A DNA stretch of 64,000 nt from Campylobacter concisus (lineage in GTDB: Bacteria; Campylobacterota; Campylobacteria; Campylobacterales; Campylobacteraceae): contig NZ_PPAF01000004.1 of the NCBI RefSeq assembly GCF_002913045.1, positions 1 to 64,000 on the forward strand, in the 5' to 3' direction. This document shows, piece by piece, positions 28,535-38,295 of this stretch; the stretch's first letter is position 1, and every line of letters begins with the position of its first letter. The notes beneath the pieces were generated by a model that ran no database searches, was not told the DNA's origin, and saw only the letters and a program-made list of their open reading frames with translations. A program made the translations under genes and the position numbers.

Positions 28535-30944
28535 ACGAATAAAAACCATACTTAGCGTCTTAACAGCTATATTTTTCATTAGTGCATTTTTTATATATAA
28601 AGCAAATATAGCTATTGGTGCAGCTCATAAATTTGATGATGGAATTTTAAATCTAAAATTTATAGACAATGAGATAACTTTTTCTTTAAATAATATTTAT
28701 GATATCTCAAACTACGACAAACTCAATGCTGACATAAATTCTTTTGATACAAATTTGAGCAACCTTTCAATGCTTAGTGATGAGATGCTGTTATTTCATC
28801 AAAATGAAATAACAAAAGATCTACAAAACATAAGAGATGTATTTAGTAAAAAAGTATTTTTTTTACAAAGATCAGCTTATGTAAACTCATCTATAGATTC
28901 TTATATCCAAATAAGTCAATATGAAATACAAAATCTCGCACTTCCAAATAAGCTTGAGCCTATATTTTATGCGATAAAAGGTGCTTTGATGCTTAGTCCT
29001 AAAGCAATAGATGATATTTCAAAGCAAATAAAAATGTATAAAAACGAGTATAAAGATAACCAAAAAGCTCAAAATGTATTAGACAAGATACTTTATGCAA
29101 CTCAAGCTACAAAAACTTTACGTACAATCTCAAATAGTGTAAAAGAGCTACATCTTGATAATCTGATAGAAAATTTTAGAAACAAAATCCTAGAATTTCA
29201 CTCTGATGAGGTGAATAACGCAAAAATAGCTCAGATAATTTGTCTACTTACATTTATAATATTTTGTGCATTTGGCCTCTATCAAATCAAAATAGCCTCA
29301 GAGCGTTTAAGGCAAATAAAACTCTTAAGATCTACGGTTGAAAACGATCATAGCTCTGTTGTCTATTGCGATAAATACAATAGAATTTCATACGTAAATA
29401 AAACCTTTGAAGGAAAAACTGGCTACAAGCTAAAAGAAGTAATAGGCAAAAATCCTAGAATATTAAAATCATATATGCATCCACAAAGCTTTTATGAGTC
29501 CATAAAAGAAGCTCTGCAAAAATCTCTACCTTGGGAGAGCGATGAGCTTATAAGCAGAACAAAAAGCGGTGATTTTTTATATGAAAAGGTAAAATTTTCG
29601 CCATTTTTCTTTAAAAATAAATTTGAGGGCTATATAGCCGTAAAGCTTGATAGGACTAAAGAGACACTGATATTAAACGAGTTAACTCAAAAAAATGAAC
29701 AAATAAAGATACAATCTTCAATCGATAAGCTAACAGGCTTTGGTAACTACTTTGCTTTAACTGAAATTTTAGACGCACAAAAAGATGGAGTGCTAATTTG
29801 CTTAAGCATTAAAAATTTTAAAATTTTAAGATTCTTTTATCAAACTAAGATTATCGATGCAATGCTAAAAGCAGTAGCTGATACACTAAAGCTTTGTATA
29901 GATACTTCTGAGATAAAAGCAAAGCTATTTAGATTTCAAGATGACGCATTTTATATATGGTATGAAGGCGATAATATCGTAAGAGATATTGAATACATAA
30001 GAGAATATTTTGGCTCAAATAGAATAAATGTCGCTATTGATGAAAAATTTGAAAATTTACCAGGCATAAAGATGGTATTTGGTGTTTCATTGCCAAACGA
30101 TACCCCACAAACTAACCGCCTAATGCAATCAGTCCTTGCAAATCAGCTCGCAATAGAAAATGGTAGCAATATTTACTACTATCTAGAAAATGACGCCATT
30201 GAGATGAAATATCACAAAAACCAGCTGGCAGTTCAGCTAATCGAAGATGCGTTAGAAAACGATAGAGTCATAGTAGAAGCACAAGGCATCTTTAACTTAG
30301 AAGAAAATGAGACCGAAGCAAAGTATTATGAAGTTTTGGTTCGTATAATCGATCAAAATGGCAAGATACACTATCCGGGCGAATTTTTAGATATTGCCAT
30401 GAAAACACAACTATATCCGCAAATAACCAAAAAGGTGATAAGTCTTGCGTTTGATCTTGCTAAAAGATATCCAGATTATATGTTCTCGATAAATTTATCA
30501 ATTACCGATATTGCTGATGCTAGTATGAGAGAGCTTATAGAGAGCAAGCTAAACGAGTGCAAAGATCCTAATAAAATTTGTTTTGAAATGTTAGAGAGCG
30601 AAGAGCTTAGCGACTATGTTGCGGTAAATTCTTTCATAAAACGCGTCAAAGGCTATGGGTGTAAAATTTCGATTGATGACTTTGGCTCAGGATATTCAAA
30701 CTATTACCGAATTTTGGAGCTTGATATAGACACTATAAAGATAGATGGCTCAATAATCAAAAAGCTTCCATTTGATGAAAATGCTAGAGTTCTAGTAGAA
30801 ACCATCGTAAGCTTTGCAAAAAAACAAGGCTACAAAATAGTAGCCGAGTTTGCAAGCTCAGAAGAAATTTTAAATCAAATCAAAAATTTTGGAATACCTT
30901 ACGCACAAGGTTTCTTACTAGGCAAGCCTCGCAGAATGGAATAG
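28524..30944 (+). CDS. Membrane PAS-GGDEF-EAL signalling protein
   Basis: An 806-residue protein. A helix at about 8-28, a helical periplasmic sensor region to about 235, and a second helix at 236-258 anchor it in the membrane. A PAS domain follows (about 270-385), then a GGDEF domain with the signature degraded to FQDDAF (about 395-550). The EAL domain is at 560-800. The EAL part keeps the likely catalytic set: EVL in YEVLVR, INLS, FEMLESE, DDFGSGYSNY near 718, TIKIDG and VAEF. I therefore predict an active c-di-GMP phosphodiesterase with an inactive cyclase domain. It overlaps the peroxidase gene by 11 bases. Confidence 0.87.
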   Translation: MSTKRIKTILSVLTAIFFISAFFIYKANIAIGAAHKFDDGILNLKFIDNEITFSLNNIYDISNYDKLNADINSFDTNLSNLSMLSDEMLLFHQNEITKDLQNIRDVFSKKVFFLQRSAYVNSSIDSYIQISQYEIQNLALPNKLEPIFYAIKGALMLSPKAIDDISKQIKMYKNEYKDNQKAQNVLDKILYATQATKTLRTISNSVKELHLDNLIENFRNKILEFHSDEVNNAKIAQIICLLTFIIFCAFGLYQIKIASERLRQIKLLRSTVENDHSSVVYCDKYNRISYVNKTFEGKTGYKLKEVIGKNPRILKSYMHPQSFYESIKEALQKSLPWESDELISRTKSGDFLYEKVKFSPFFFKNKFEGYIAVKLDRTKETLILNELTQKNEQIKIQSSIDKLTGFGNYFALTEILDAQKDGVLICLSIKNFKILRFFYQTKIIDAMLKAVADTLKLCIDTSEIKAKLFRFQDDAFYIWYEGDNIVRDIEYIREYFGSNRINVAIDEKFENLPGIKMVFGVSLPNDTPQTNRLMQSVLANQLAIENGSNIYYYLENDAIEMKYHKNQLAVQLIEDALENDRVIVEAQGIFNLEENETEAKYYEVLVRIIDQNGKIHYPGEFLDIAMKTQLYPQITKKVISLAFDLAKRYPDYMFSINLSITDIADASMRELIESKLNECKDPNKICFEMLESEELSDYVAVNSFIKRVKGYGCKISIDDFGSGYSNYYRILELDIDTIKIDGSIIKKLPFDENARVLVETIVSFAKKQGYKIVAEFASSEEILNQIKNFGIPYAQGFLLGKPRRME

Positions 30945-30947
30945 TGG

Positions 30948-31706
30948 CTAAATTTCTATATCTATGCCAACTGGGCAGTGATCGCTACCTGTGATTTCTG
31001 GCAAGATAAATGCGTCTTTTAGCCTATCTTTTAATCCTTGTGAGATGAAAAAATAATCAATCCTCCAGCCGACATTTTTTGCCCTTGCGTTAAAGCGGTA
31101 GCTCCACCACGAATAAGCATCCGCTACGTCGCCATTTATGGCTCTAAAAGTATCTATAAAACCACTTTTTAGTACCTCGTCGATCCACGCTCGCTCAATA
31201 GGCAAAAAGCCTGAAGTCTTGGCATTTGCCTTTGGATTTTTAAGGTCGATCTCACGGTGAGCGGTATTTACATCACCGCAAAATATCACCTCTTTTCCGC
31301 TTTTTATAAGTTCTTTGCAGTAAGCTAAAAATTTCTCGTAAAAGTCCATTTTATAGGCTAGGCGCTCGTCATCCTTTTGTCCGTTTGGAAAATAGATATT
31401 AAAAAGCACGATATCATTAAATCTATGCTCCAAAACACGCCCCTCCGTGTCGTCGAAAAAAGCTGCCTTTTGTGTAGAAATGTCAAAATTTGCTAGGCTC
31501 ATCACACCAGAGTATCCAGCCCTCTCACCCGAGTTTACGCTTATATCTTTAAAGCCAAGGTTATAAATTTCCTTTGGCACGTCACTTTCTTTGACTTTAA
31601 TCTCTTGAAGCGCTAAAAAATCAGGCTTTTGCTCCGTAAGCCACGCGAAACCATCCTTTGTTACAAGTGCTCTAAGTCCATTTACATTCCAGCTAATAAG
31701 TTTCAA
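30948..31706 (-). CDS. xth: Exodeoxyribonuclease III
   Basis: A 252-residue AP endonuclease/3'-exonuclease of the ExoIII family. The motifs are in place: Asn7 in WNVNGLR, Glu35 in LQEIK, the GDVNTAHREIDL block, and the C-terminal GSDHCPVGI with the catalytic Asp-His. The start is TTG with AAGGA upstream. The order xth, dgkA, small HTH gene is one I recognise from Campylobacter jejuni. Confidence 0.95.
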   Translation of the reverse strand: MKLISWNVNGLRALVTKDGFAWLTEQKPDFLALQEIKVKESDVPKEIYNLGFKDISVNSGERAGYSGVMSLANFDISTQKAAFFDDTEGRVLEHRFNDIVLFNIYFPNGQKDDERLAYKMDFYEKFLAYCKELIKSGKEVIFCGDVNTAHREIDLKNPKANAKTSGFLPIERAWIDEVLKSGFIDTFRAINGDVADAYSWWSYRFNARAKNVGWRIDYFFISQGLKDRLKDAFILPEITGSDHCPVGIDIEI

Positions 31707-31759
31707 ATTTCATCCTTTTTTTAATTATAATTATGCCAAAAATCACAAAAAGGAAAATT

Positions 31760-32125
31760 ATGAGAAACCAGCCAGAGTATAAATTTTTAAAAAATTTTGG
31801 CTATGCAAGAGAGGGTTTGGCTGAAATTTTTAAAAATGAAAAGAGCTTTCGAATAGAAATTTGCATATTTTTATTAGCAACACTATCGCTATTTTTTTGG
31901 AATTTTGGCCTTGTTTTTAATCTATTTTTGATCTTTAGCATGGCATTTGTGCTAGTTTGCGAGTGCCTAAACTCAGGCTTAGAGCGAGTAACTGATCTTG
32001 CAAGCCCAGACTATCACGCCCTAGCAAAAGCAGCAAAGGACGCAGGAAGTGCAGCTGTGATGATCGCAAATTTCTTATGTGGCGCGCTTTGGTGCGTGGC
32101 AATAGGATATAAAATTTGGAGCTAG
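31760..32125 (+). CDS. dgkA: Diacylglycerol kinase
   Basis: A 121-residue prokaryotic DGK with three membrane helices that recycles diacylglycerol into phosphatidate. The active-site helix ECLNSGLERVTD near 75-86 has the Glu-Asn-Glu pattern of the family, followed by AKDAGSAAVM. I chose the ATG at 31760 with AAGGA upstream; an in-frame ATG at 31733 has no such site. Confidence 0.92.
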   Translation: MRNQPEYKFLKNFGYAREGLAEIFKNEKSFRIEICIFLLATLSLFFWNFGLVFNLFLIFSMAFVLVCECLNSGLERVTDLASPDYHALAKAAKDAGSAAVMIANFLCGALWCVAIGYKIWS

Positions 32126-32126
32126 C

Positions 32127-32354
32127 ATGAATGAAGAAATTTACAAAGCAATCATTGGCGAGAAAAAGGTAGAAATTATAAATTTACTAGTTAAAAGCTG
32201 TGATGAAAATGGCTTTATTGTAGTAAAAATTTTAGAAATTTGTGAAAAGCTAGATGTAAGCAAACCAACCGTAATAAATACCTTTAAGCTGCTTGAAGAG
32301 AAGAAAATTTTCGAGCGAGTGAAAAATGGAGTTTATAGATTTAAAAATTTATAG
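32127..32354 (+). CDS. Small winged-helix DNA-binding protein
   Basis: A 75-residue protein in which nearly the whole length is a helix-turn-helix: residues 30-55 include LDVSKPTVINTFKLLEEKKI, like the recognition helix of ArsR/MarR-type regulators. No metal or ligand site is visible. It begins one base after dgkA, the position held by a predicted ArsR-type gene in C. jejuni. Confidence 0.75.
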   Translation: MNEEIYKAIIGEKKVEIINLLVKSCDENGFIVVKILEICEKLDVSKPTVINTFKLLEEKKIFERVKNGVYRFKNL

Positions 32355-32383
32355 TGGCAAGCAAATGTCTGCTACCTCTTTTT
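32354..32383 (+). terminator. Terminator of the dgkA-HTH unit
   Basis: GTGGCA pairs with TGCTAC (one G-U pair) across a ten-base loop and is followed by CTCTTTTT, immediately after the HTH stop codon. Confidence 0.5.
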
Positions 32384-32597
32384 AGCCGATAGTCTTAGCA
32401 GCGATTATGCAAAAAGTCAAGCAGTAAATTATCGCGACGACCCTAGACGGCTAGCGCTATGAACGCCACCTATGATCTCACCAGCTACAGTTTAAGAGTT
32501 TATGACTTGGGCTTTTGTGTTGATATTTGGCCGCCTATTGTTTTGGTGAACCTTTGGCGTGCCATGCTCTGCTTAAAATGGCGGATAGGCTATAAAA
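32372..32597 (-). pseudogene. C-terminal fossil of a flavocytochrome c/fumarate-reductase-type flavoprotein
   Basis: On the minus strand the translation, reading through stops, contains HGTPKVH, NINTKAQVIN, AGEIIGGVHSASRLGS and then, after one frame change, AI-YCLTF-IIAAKTIG. These are the closing FAD-binding blocks of the FccA/urocanate-reductase flavoprotein family (normally HHTMGG, NTKAQV, AGEVTGGVHGANRLGGNAI). Several stops and a frameshift show that it is dead. Only about 75 codons remain and the upstream domain is gone. Confidence 0.75.
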
Positions 32598-32744
32598 GTA
32601 AAAAAATAATATAAATCTTCCTATAAAATTTTTAAGTAAATAGCTTTAAAAATATTTACTACAACTTCTTTAAATTTATAACTTGGCTGATAATTTTTAG
32701 AATATTTTAGATTTTAGCTTAAAAATAGAATTTAGTTTAGAAGA

Positions 32745-32764
32745 ACGGAGCAAAATTGCTCCGT
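32745..32764 (-). terminator. Terminator of the Mop gene
   Basis: ACGGAGCAA pairs with TTGCTCCGT in a 9-bp stem with a two-base loop four bases beyond the Mop stop codon. The sequence after it on the minus strand is only moderately T-rich. Confidence 0.6.
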
Positions 32765-32767
32765 AAA

Positions 32768-33187
32768 TTATTTAACACCAACTATAATTTGAGTTGCTTT
32801 AATGATCGCAGTTACTTTATCTCCCACTTTTAAAGCTAGGCTGCTAACTGACTCTCTTGTGATGATAGCTGAAATTTTGCTGCCATTTACATCGATAATA
32901 ACTTCAGCATTTACGGCTCCGTCTTTTATCTCGCTTACAGTACCTTTGATTTGGTTTGTAGTGCTAAGTTTGATGCTGTCATCTTTTGAAACAATAACAC
33001 TTGAAGCTTTGAATAAAAAGATAGCTTTTTTGCCAACTTTAAGATCAAGACCTTTTTCACTATCAACCGTAACAGTTGCTTTTAGCACCTCACCGCCTGC
33101 AAGCTTAGCAGATATTAGCGAATTTACCGCACCTGTTCTTACCTCTGTGATCTCAACATTTAGTTGATTTCTTGCACTTATTGACAT
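32768..33187 (-). CDS. Molybdate-binding Mop/TOBE di-domain protein
   Basis: A 139-residue protein built of two TOBE repeats: SARNQLNVEITEVRTGAVN near 3-21 and STTNQIKGTVSEIKDGAVN near 74-92. This is the architecture of small molybdopterin/molybdate-binding proteins (molbindins). They buffer molybdate in the cytoplasm for Mo-enzymes. The ATG has AAGGAG upstream. It stands alone, with no modABC gene beside it in this window. Confidence 0.88.
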   Translation of the reverse strand: MSISARNQLNVEITEVRTGAVNSLISAKLAGGEVLKATVTVDSEKGLDLKVGKKAIFLFKASSVIVSKDDSIKLSTTNQIKGTVSEIKDGAVNAEVIIDVNGSKISAIITRESVSSLALKVGDKVTAIIKATQIIVGVK

Positions 33188-33532
33188 TTTGTCTCCTTGT
33201 TTTGAATTAAATTATGGTGAAATTGTAAGGTAGAATTATTAAGCAAAACTTAAAAACTATTTATACAAAATTATAATATCAAAAATAAAAATTTTATACT
33301 TTTAAATGCCCCAGAAATCGCTATTTGAGAAATAAAATCTAAAAAATTTAATTTATATTATTTTGAAAAAAATGAGAAAAAATATTACTAAATACTACTT
33401 TCAAATATCTATTTTCGTAAAATTCTTGTAAATTTGACTTTAAAGTTTGGTAAATTTAAAAGTATTTTAAGCTAAAGCAATATTTTTAGGTAAAGAAATA
33501 AATTATAAAATTTGAAGTAAAAATTTGAAAGT
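33188..33532. other. AT-rich gap, no recognised feature
   Basis: About 345 bases between the Mop gene and prfA. I see no coding frame, strong hairpin or repeat; part must hold the Mop promoter. Confidence 0.45.
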
Positions 33533-34600
33533 TTAAATGCCGGCTTCTAGCATAGCTTCTGCTTGATAATGCGTAATAAGTGGCTCGACGATCTCATCAA
33601 ATAATCCCGCAGCCATAATCGCATCAAGGCGGTAAAGTGTTAAATTTATACGGTGATCGCTTATGCGGTTTTGCGGATAGTTGTATGTCCTTATCCTACC
33701 AGAACGATCTCCGGTGCCAACTTGGCTCTTTCGCTCACTAGTCTCTTTTGCAAGCCTCTCTTGCTCTTGAAGCTCATAAAGTCTAGCCTTTAGCACCTTC
33801 ATCGCAGCTTCTTTGTTTTTGTGCTGACTCTTGCCATCTTGGTTTGTGACAACAAGGCCTGTTGGTATATGTGTGATCCTAACGGCACTATCGGTTGTAT
33901 TTACTGACTGACCGCCATGGCCTGAGCTTCTCATCACATCAACCCTTATATCATTTGGATTGATCTCAATCTCGCTATCTTCAACCTCTGGCATAATAGC
34001 CACAGTCACAGCTGAAGTATGCACCCTACCCTGACTCTCAGTCTCTGGCACACGCTGAACCCTATGCGTGCCGCCTTCAAATTTTAGTCTTGAGTAAGCA
34101 CCTTTGCCTTTTATAAGCACGATGATCTCTTTAAAGCCGCCAGTATTGCCTTCGCTTTGGCTAACGATCTCAAATTTATATCCACGAAGCTCTGCATATC
34201 TGATGTAAGCATTAAAAAGATCTCCAACAAATAGCGCGGCCTCATCTCCACCAGTACCTGCACGAATTTCTAAAAATATATTTTTATCATCGTTTGGGTC
34301 TTTTGGAAGAAGTAAAATTTTAATCTCTTCTTCAAGCTTTTCTCTTGAAATCTCCAAATTTTTAAGTTCCTCTTTTGCTAACTCTCCAAGCTCAGAGTCA
34401 TCTAGTAAAGCTTTGTTCTCATCAATGTTATTTAAAATTTGTAGATATTTTGTTGCAGCAGATGCAACTGGCTCGATAGATGATTGCTCTTTTGAGAGCT
34501 TTGTCATCTTTTCGATATCGTTTGCTATATTTGGATCGCTAAGAAGCGCAGAAATTTCATTATAGCGATCCAAAAATGGATGAAGTTTATCAGCAAACAT
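33533..34600 (-). CDS. prfA: Peptide chain release factor 1
   Basis: Terminates translation at UAA and UAG. The 355-residue protein has the peptidyl-transferase motif GHGGQSVN near 230 and the codon-recognition region in domain 2, with the class-specific [18 protein letters not shown]. Length matches the family. It is 13 bases downstream of rpsT and likely co-transcribed with it. Confidence 0.97.
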   Translation of the reverse strand: MFADKLHPFLDRYNEISALLSDPNIANDIEKMTKLSKEQSSIEPVASAATKYLQILNNIDENKALLDDSELGELAKEELKNLEISREKLEEEIKILLLPKDPNDDKNIFLEIRAGTGGDEAALFVGDLFNAYIRYAELRGYKFEIVSQSEGNTGGFKEIIVLIKGKGAYSRLKFEGGTHRVQRVPETESQGRVHTSAVTVAIMPEVEDSEIEINPNDIRVDVMRSSGHGGQSVNTTDSAVRITHIPTGLVVTNQDGKSQHKNKEAAMKVLKARLYELQEQERLAKETSERKSQVGTGDRSGRIRTYNYPQNRISDHRINLTLYRLDAIMAAGLFDEIVEPLITHYQAEAMLEAGI

Positions 34601-34613
34601 TAAATTTTATAAA

Positions 34614-34883
34614 TTAAGCAGCTTTTAGAGTATTTACTAATCGTGCAAGACGACTAACGCGGCGAGCAGCAGTTTGTTTCTTCAAAAAGCCTCTACTTAC
34701 GAAGCTGTGGATACTTTTATTAGCAACTTTTAAAGCTTCATTTGCAGCATTTAGATCTTTAGCTTCTACAGCTACACGCACTGCTTTTGTTATATTTTTA
34801 AGTCTTGTGCGGTAAAATCTATTTCTTTCTGTTCTTTTTATAGTTTGTCTAGCTCTTTTTTCAGCAGATTTATGGTTTGCCAT
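34614..34883 (-). CDS. rpsT: 30S ribosomal protein S20
   Basis: An 89-residue basic protein with the S20 opening [12 protein letters not shown] and the C-terminal [14 protein letters not shown]. Binds 16S rRNA in the small subunit. Usual length. Confidence 0.97.
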   Translation of the reverse strand: MANHKSAEKRARQTIKRTERNRFYRTRLKNITKAVRVAVEAKDLNAANEALKVANKSIHSFVSRGFLKKQTAARRVSRLARLVNTLKAA

Positions 34884-34914
34884 AATATACCTTTTTGAAT
34901 AATTTTAGTCGGTG

Positions 34915-34920
34915 ATTATA
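34915..34920 (-). promoter_or_regulatory. -10 box of rpsT-prfA
   Basis: TATAAT on the minus strand, 32 bases before the rpsT start codon, in the divergent region shared with glmM. Confidence 0.6.
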
Positions 34921-35003
34921 TTAAAGATATAATAAATTTAACCTTAATTTAAGTCATCCTTAATGAAAGTAAAATTTTAGATTTTAAATTTGATAATTTC
35001 TGA

Positions 35004-35009
35004 TAGAAT
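35004..35009 (+). promoter_or_regulatory. -10 box candidate of glmM
   Basis: TAGAAT, 32 bases before the glmM ATG. A TATAAT also occurs at 35021 but is too close to the start codon to act as its -10. Confidence 0.35.
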
Positions 35010-35041
35010 AGCACAATTTTTATAATAAAAAGGATAAATTT

Positions 35042-36382
35042 ATGAAACTATTTGGAACGGATGGAGTTCGTGGAAAAGCTGGTGAGAAGCTTTCAGCTCA
35101 AACATCTATGCGTCTTGCAATGGCAGCTGGAATTTATTTTAGAAAGACTTCAGCGACAAATGTGATTTTGGTTGGAAAAGATACTAGAAAAAGCGGCTAT
35201 ATGATAGAAACCGCCATCGTTGCAGGTCTAACTGCGGTTGGCTACAACGTCCTTCAAATAGGCCCTATGCCAACACCTGCGATCGCATTTTTAACAGAAA
35301 ATATGCGCTGCGACGCTGGCATAATGATAAGCGCCTCACACAACCCATACTACGATAACGGTATCAAATTTTTTGATAGCTTTGGCAACAAACTTGATGA
35401 AAAAATAGAAGCTGAGATAGAGAAAATTTTCTACGACGATGAGCTCATCGCAAACGCTCAAAAGACGATGACGGAGATCGGAGCAAACAAGAGAATTGAC
35501 GACGTTATCGGCAGATATATCGTACAGATCAAAAATTCATTCCCAAAAGAGTTAAATTTAAAGAATTTACGAGTAGTTTTAGACGTGGCAAACGGAGCTG
35601 CTTACAAGGTCGCACCAACTGTATTTAGCGAGCTTGGAGCCGATGTCATCGTCATAAATGACGAACCAAATGGTAGCAATATCAACCAAAACTGCGGCGC
35701 ACTTCACCCAGAAGATCTAGCAAGCGAGGTAAAAAGGCTTCGTGCTGACATCGGCTTTGCATTTGACGGCGATGCTGATAGGCTTGTAGTAGTTGACGAA
35801 AACGGCGAAGTTGTACATGGCGACGCGATACTTGGCTCGTTGGCTGCATTTTTGCACGATCAAAAGGCACTAAAAGGCGGAGCCATCGTGGCTACGGTGA
35901 TGAGCAACGCTGCACTTGATGACTATCTAAAAGCTCATAAGATCAAACTACTTCGCTCAAATGTAGGCGATAAATACGTACTTGAGATGATGAAAGAAAA
36001 TGGTATAAATTTTGGCGGTGAGCAAAGCGGCCACGTGATATTTAACGACTACGCCAAAACTGGCGATGGCCTTGTTACCTCGATGCAAGTCGTTGCGATG
36101 ATGCTTAAAAAAGGCAAAAAAGCTAGTGAAATTTTTGGAGAGCTAAAGCCGTATCCGCAAATTTTACTAAATTTAAAGATCACAGAAAAAAAGCCGCTTG
36201 ATAAGATAGAGCGACTAAAAGAGCTTGAGGCTAGCCTTGCAAAAGAGGGTATAAGATCGCTCTTTAGATACTCTGGCACTGAGAATTTGATCAGACTTTT
36301 GCTTGAGGGCAAAAATCAAACTTTAGTTGAAAAACGTATGGATGAAGTTGAGAAATTTTTCATAAAAGCCTTAAATGCATAA
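35042..36382 (+). CDS. glmM: Phosphoglucosamine mutase
   Basis: Interconverts glucosamine-6-P and glucosamine-1-P for UDP-GlcNAc synthesis. The 446-residue protein has the phosphoserine loop [13 protein letters not shown] (Ser near 99), the metal loop DGDADR near 242, the sugar-binding GGEQSGH near 323 and the phosphate-binding RYSGTE near 406. The last eight bases overlap lspA, which starts a four-gene envelope and haem run. Confidence 0.97.
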   Translation: MKLFGTDGVRGKAGEKLSAQTSMRLAMAAGIYFRKTSATNVILVGKDTRKSGYMIETAIVAGLTAVGYNVLQIGPMPTPAIAFLTENMRCDAGIMISASHNPYYDNGIKFFDSFGNKLDEKIEAEIEKIFYDDELIANAQKTMTEIGANKRIDDVIGRYIVQIKNSFPKELNLKNLRVVLDVANGAAYKVAPTVFSELGADVIVINDEPNGSNINQNCGALHPEDLASEVKRLRADIGFAFDGDADRLVVVDENGEVVHGDAILGSLAAFLHDQKALKGGAIVATVMSNAALDDYLKAHKIKLLRSNVGDKYVLEMMKENGINFGGEQSGHVIFNDYAKTGDGLVTSMQVVAMMLKKGKKASEIFGELKPYPQILLNLKITEKKPLDKIERLKELEASLAKEGIRSLFRYSGTENLIRLLLEGKNQTLVEKRMDEVEKFFIKALNA

Positions 36383-36827
36383 AAGCTTAGTTAAATTTTT
36401 CATTGCGTTTTTTATCATTTTTATCGTTGATCAAGCGATAAAGATGATATTTATAGATGGTTTTTCGTGGGACGGCGAGTTTTTTTCGCTAGTTCTCACA
36501 TATAATAAGGGCGTTGCATTTTCGATGTTTGCCTTTTTAGATGAGTGGCTAAAATTTATTCAGATAGCCCTTATCCTAGGCGTTTTTGTCTATCTACTAG
36601 TAGAAAAAAAACTGCTGTTTGCACACTCTATCTGGCTTGGAGGCTTGCTTGGAGCTGGGAGCTCAAACATCACAGATAGATTTATCCATGGCGGCGTTGT
36701 GGATTATGTCTTTTGGCACAAATGGTTTAACTTTGCGGTCTTTAACTTCGCTGATGTGATGATCGATCTTTGCGTAGTGATGATACTTTGGCAAAGTTTT
36801 AGAAAAAGGAGAGAGAGTGGGAAATAA
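36375..36827 (+). CDS. lspA: Lipoprotein signal peptidase (signal peptidase II)
   Basis: A 150-residue aspartic protease with four membrane helices that cleaves prolipoproteins. Signature blocks are DQAIKMIF near 15, NKGVAFSM near 44, and the catalytic-Asp segments [15 protein letters not shown] near 95 and [10 protein letters not shown] near 121. It overlaps glmM at its start and the TM2 gene at its end. Confidence 0.95.
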   Translation: MHKSLVKFFIAFFIIFIVDQAIKMIFIDGFSWDGEFFSLVLTYNKGVAFSMFAFLDEWLKFIQIALILGVFVYLLVEKKLLFAHSIWLGGLLGAGSSNITDRFIHGGVVDYVFWHKWFNFAVFNFADVMIDLCVVMILWQSFRKRRESGK

Positions 36828-37179
36828 TATCTACGTCGCATACGCGCTTTGGCTACTTACTGGCTGGCTTGGAGCGCATAGAATTTACCTTGGTAAATTT
36901 ATCACTGGTTTTTTGATGATGGGACTATTTTTTATCGGTTACTCTTTGCAAATCATCCTCATTGGCTACTTATTTTTGGCTATTTGGGGCATTTGGTGGA
37001 TCATCGATGCATTTTTAGTTGGCGCTTATGTCGAGAAAAATTTACAAAAAGTCGAGCTAAAAGAGAGACTAAAACTAAAAGATAAAGAGGACGACTTAAA
37101 AAGGCTTTACGAGCTTTTTGAGAGTGGTGCGATCAGCAAGGCTGAATTTGAAGCTAGAAAAGAGATACTTTTTAGATAA
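36817..37179 (+). CDS. TM2-SHOCT protein
   Basis: A 120-residue inner-membrane protein. Residues about 5-65 are a TM2 domain with the motif LGAHRIYLGK and two helices with a Trp-rich turn (WGIWWIIDAF). The C-terminus, after a charged linker, is a SHOCT-like unit (LKRLYELFESGAISKAEFEARKE). It starts at GTG, overlapping lspA by 11 bases. The TM2 family function is unknown. Confidence 0.85.
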   Translation: MGNNIYVAYALWLLTGWLGAHRIYLGKFITGFLMMGLFFIGYSLQIILIGYLFLAIWGIWWIIDAFLVGAYVEKNLQKVELKERLKLKDKEDDLKRLYELFESGAISKAEFEARKEILFR

Positions 37180-37188
37180 GGAGACGTT

Positions 37189-37623
37189 ATGGCAGAATAT
37201 TATCTTTACTTAAAATACCTCCACTATTTGTTTTTCATCTCGTGGATGGCAGTGCTGTTTTATCAGCCAAGGCTCTACGTTTATCACGTAGAAAATATGG
37301 ACAAGCCAGACTTTGTAAAAGTGGTCGAAGTGATGGAGTATAAGATGTATCACTACATCGGCTGGGTCGCACTCATCGGCTCATTTGTCACTGGCATTTT
37401 GATACTTATCGCGATGCCTGATCTTATAAAAACTGGTCACATCCACGTCAAAATTTTAGTTGTCATCTTGATGGCCATCTATCACCTAGACCTTGGACGC
37501 TACATGAAGCAGCTCAAAGAGAAACGCTGTAACAAAAGTGGCATCTTCTTTAGGGCTTACAACGAAGTGCCAACTATCGCGATGCTCATCATCATCTGGG
37601 TAATGATAGTAAATCCATTTTAA
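37189..37623 (+). CDS. hemJ: HemJ-type protoporphyrinogen IX oxidase
   Basis: A 144-residue membrane protein with four helices and conserved His positions (HYLFFISWM near 12, YHYIGW near 55, HIHVKILV near 84). It matches the UPF0093/HemJ family that oxidises protoporphyrinogen IX in organisms lacking HemG and HemY. GGAG precedes the ATG. It sits in the lspA cluster between TM2 and a hypothetical exported protein. Confidence 0.9.
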   Translation: MAEYYLYLKYLHYLFFISWMAVLFYQPRLYVYHVENMDKPDFVKVVEVMEYKMYHYIGWVALIGSFVTGILILIAMPDLIKTGHIHVKILVVILMAIYHLDLGRYMKQLKEKRCNKSGIFFRAYNEVPTIAMLIIIWVMIVNPF

Positions 37624-37632
37624 AGGAATTTG

Positions 37633-38178
37633 ATGAAGAAATTTTTAGCATTTATCGCTTTGCCAGCGCTCTTGCTCGCAGCTACTCAGTACTTTGAGCC
37701 GATGCAGATAAAATTTGACAACAGACTCTACTCACTAGCAGGCTCAGCCAAGCCTGTGCCAAATTTATTCACGCAGGAGTACTTGCTCCATGGCGAGAAG
37801 CTAGATAGTTTTAGCTACATGCTCTCGCTAAATACGCTTAAATTTGACGCTACAGTCGAGCAAGCAGTTGAGCAAAAAATAAATGATCTAAAAGAGCTAA
37901 AAGCAAAAGGGCTAAAAGTGGCTTATAAAAAGGGCTCACTGGCAAATGAAATTTATCTTGATATCACGATATTTTCAAACCTAAATGGCGTGCCAACAGC
38001 CGAGCACTCGATATATCGCTACACCAAACAAGGCGGAAATTTAGTCCTTTTCACCATCCAAAGGCGTGCTTATAAAAAAGAGGGCATTCAAAGATTTGCT
38101 ACAAATTTCACGATCGAGTCGCAAGATTTTAGCAAAAAAGCCCTAGCCACACCTTTTCCACAAATCATCAATAGATAG
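37633..38178 (+). CDS. Exported protein of unknown function
   Basis: A 181-residue protein with a signal peptide (MKKFLAFIALPALLLAAT). The mature part is mixed alpha/beta with no Cys and no motif I recognise. I chose the ATG at 37633 with AAAGGA five bases upstream; the TTG just before it is less likely. It follows hemJ by nine bases and is probably the last gene of the glmM unit, ending in a terminator. Confidence 0.8.
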   Translation: MKKFLAFIALPALLLAATQYFEPMQIKFDNRLYSLAGSAKPVPNLFTQEYLLHGEKLDSFSYMLSLNTLKFDATVEQAVEQKINDLKELKAKGLKVAYKKGSLANEIYLDITIFSNLNGVPTAEHSIYRYTKQGGNLVLFTIQRRAYKKEGIQRFATNFTIESQDFSKKALATPFPQIINR

Positions 38179-38184
38179 AAAAAT

Positions 38185-38219
38185 TTTGAGTGTAAATTTA
38201 GCCTTTGCACTCAAATTTT
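38185..38219 (+). terminator. Terminator of the glmM-hemJ unit
   Basis: TTTGAGTG pairs with CACTCAAA (8 bp) over a 15-base loop, followed by TTTT, seven bases after the last stop codon of the unit. Confidence 0.65.
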
Positions 38220-38295
38220 AAAACCAGACTTAATAAATTTATCTAAAAATAAAACGAATAGTTATATGATAAGCAAAACTCAAAAAGGATAGCCT

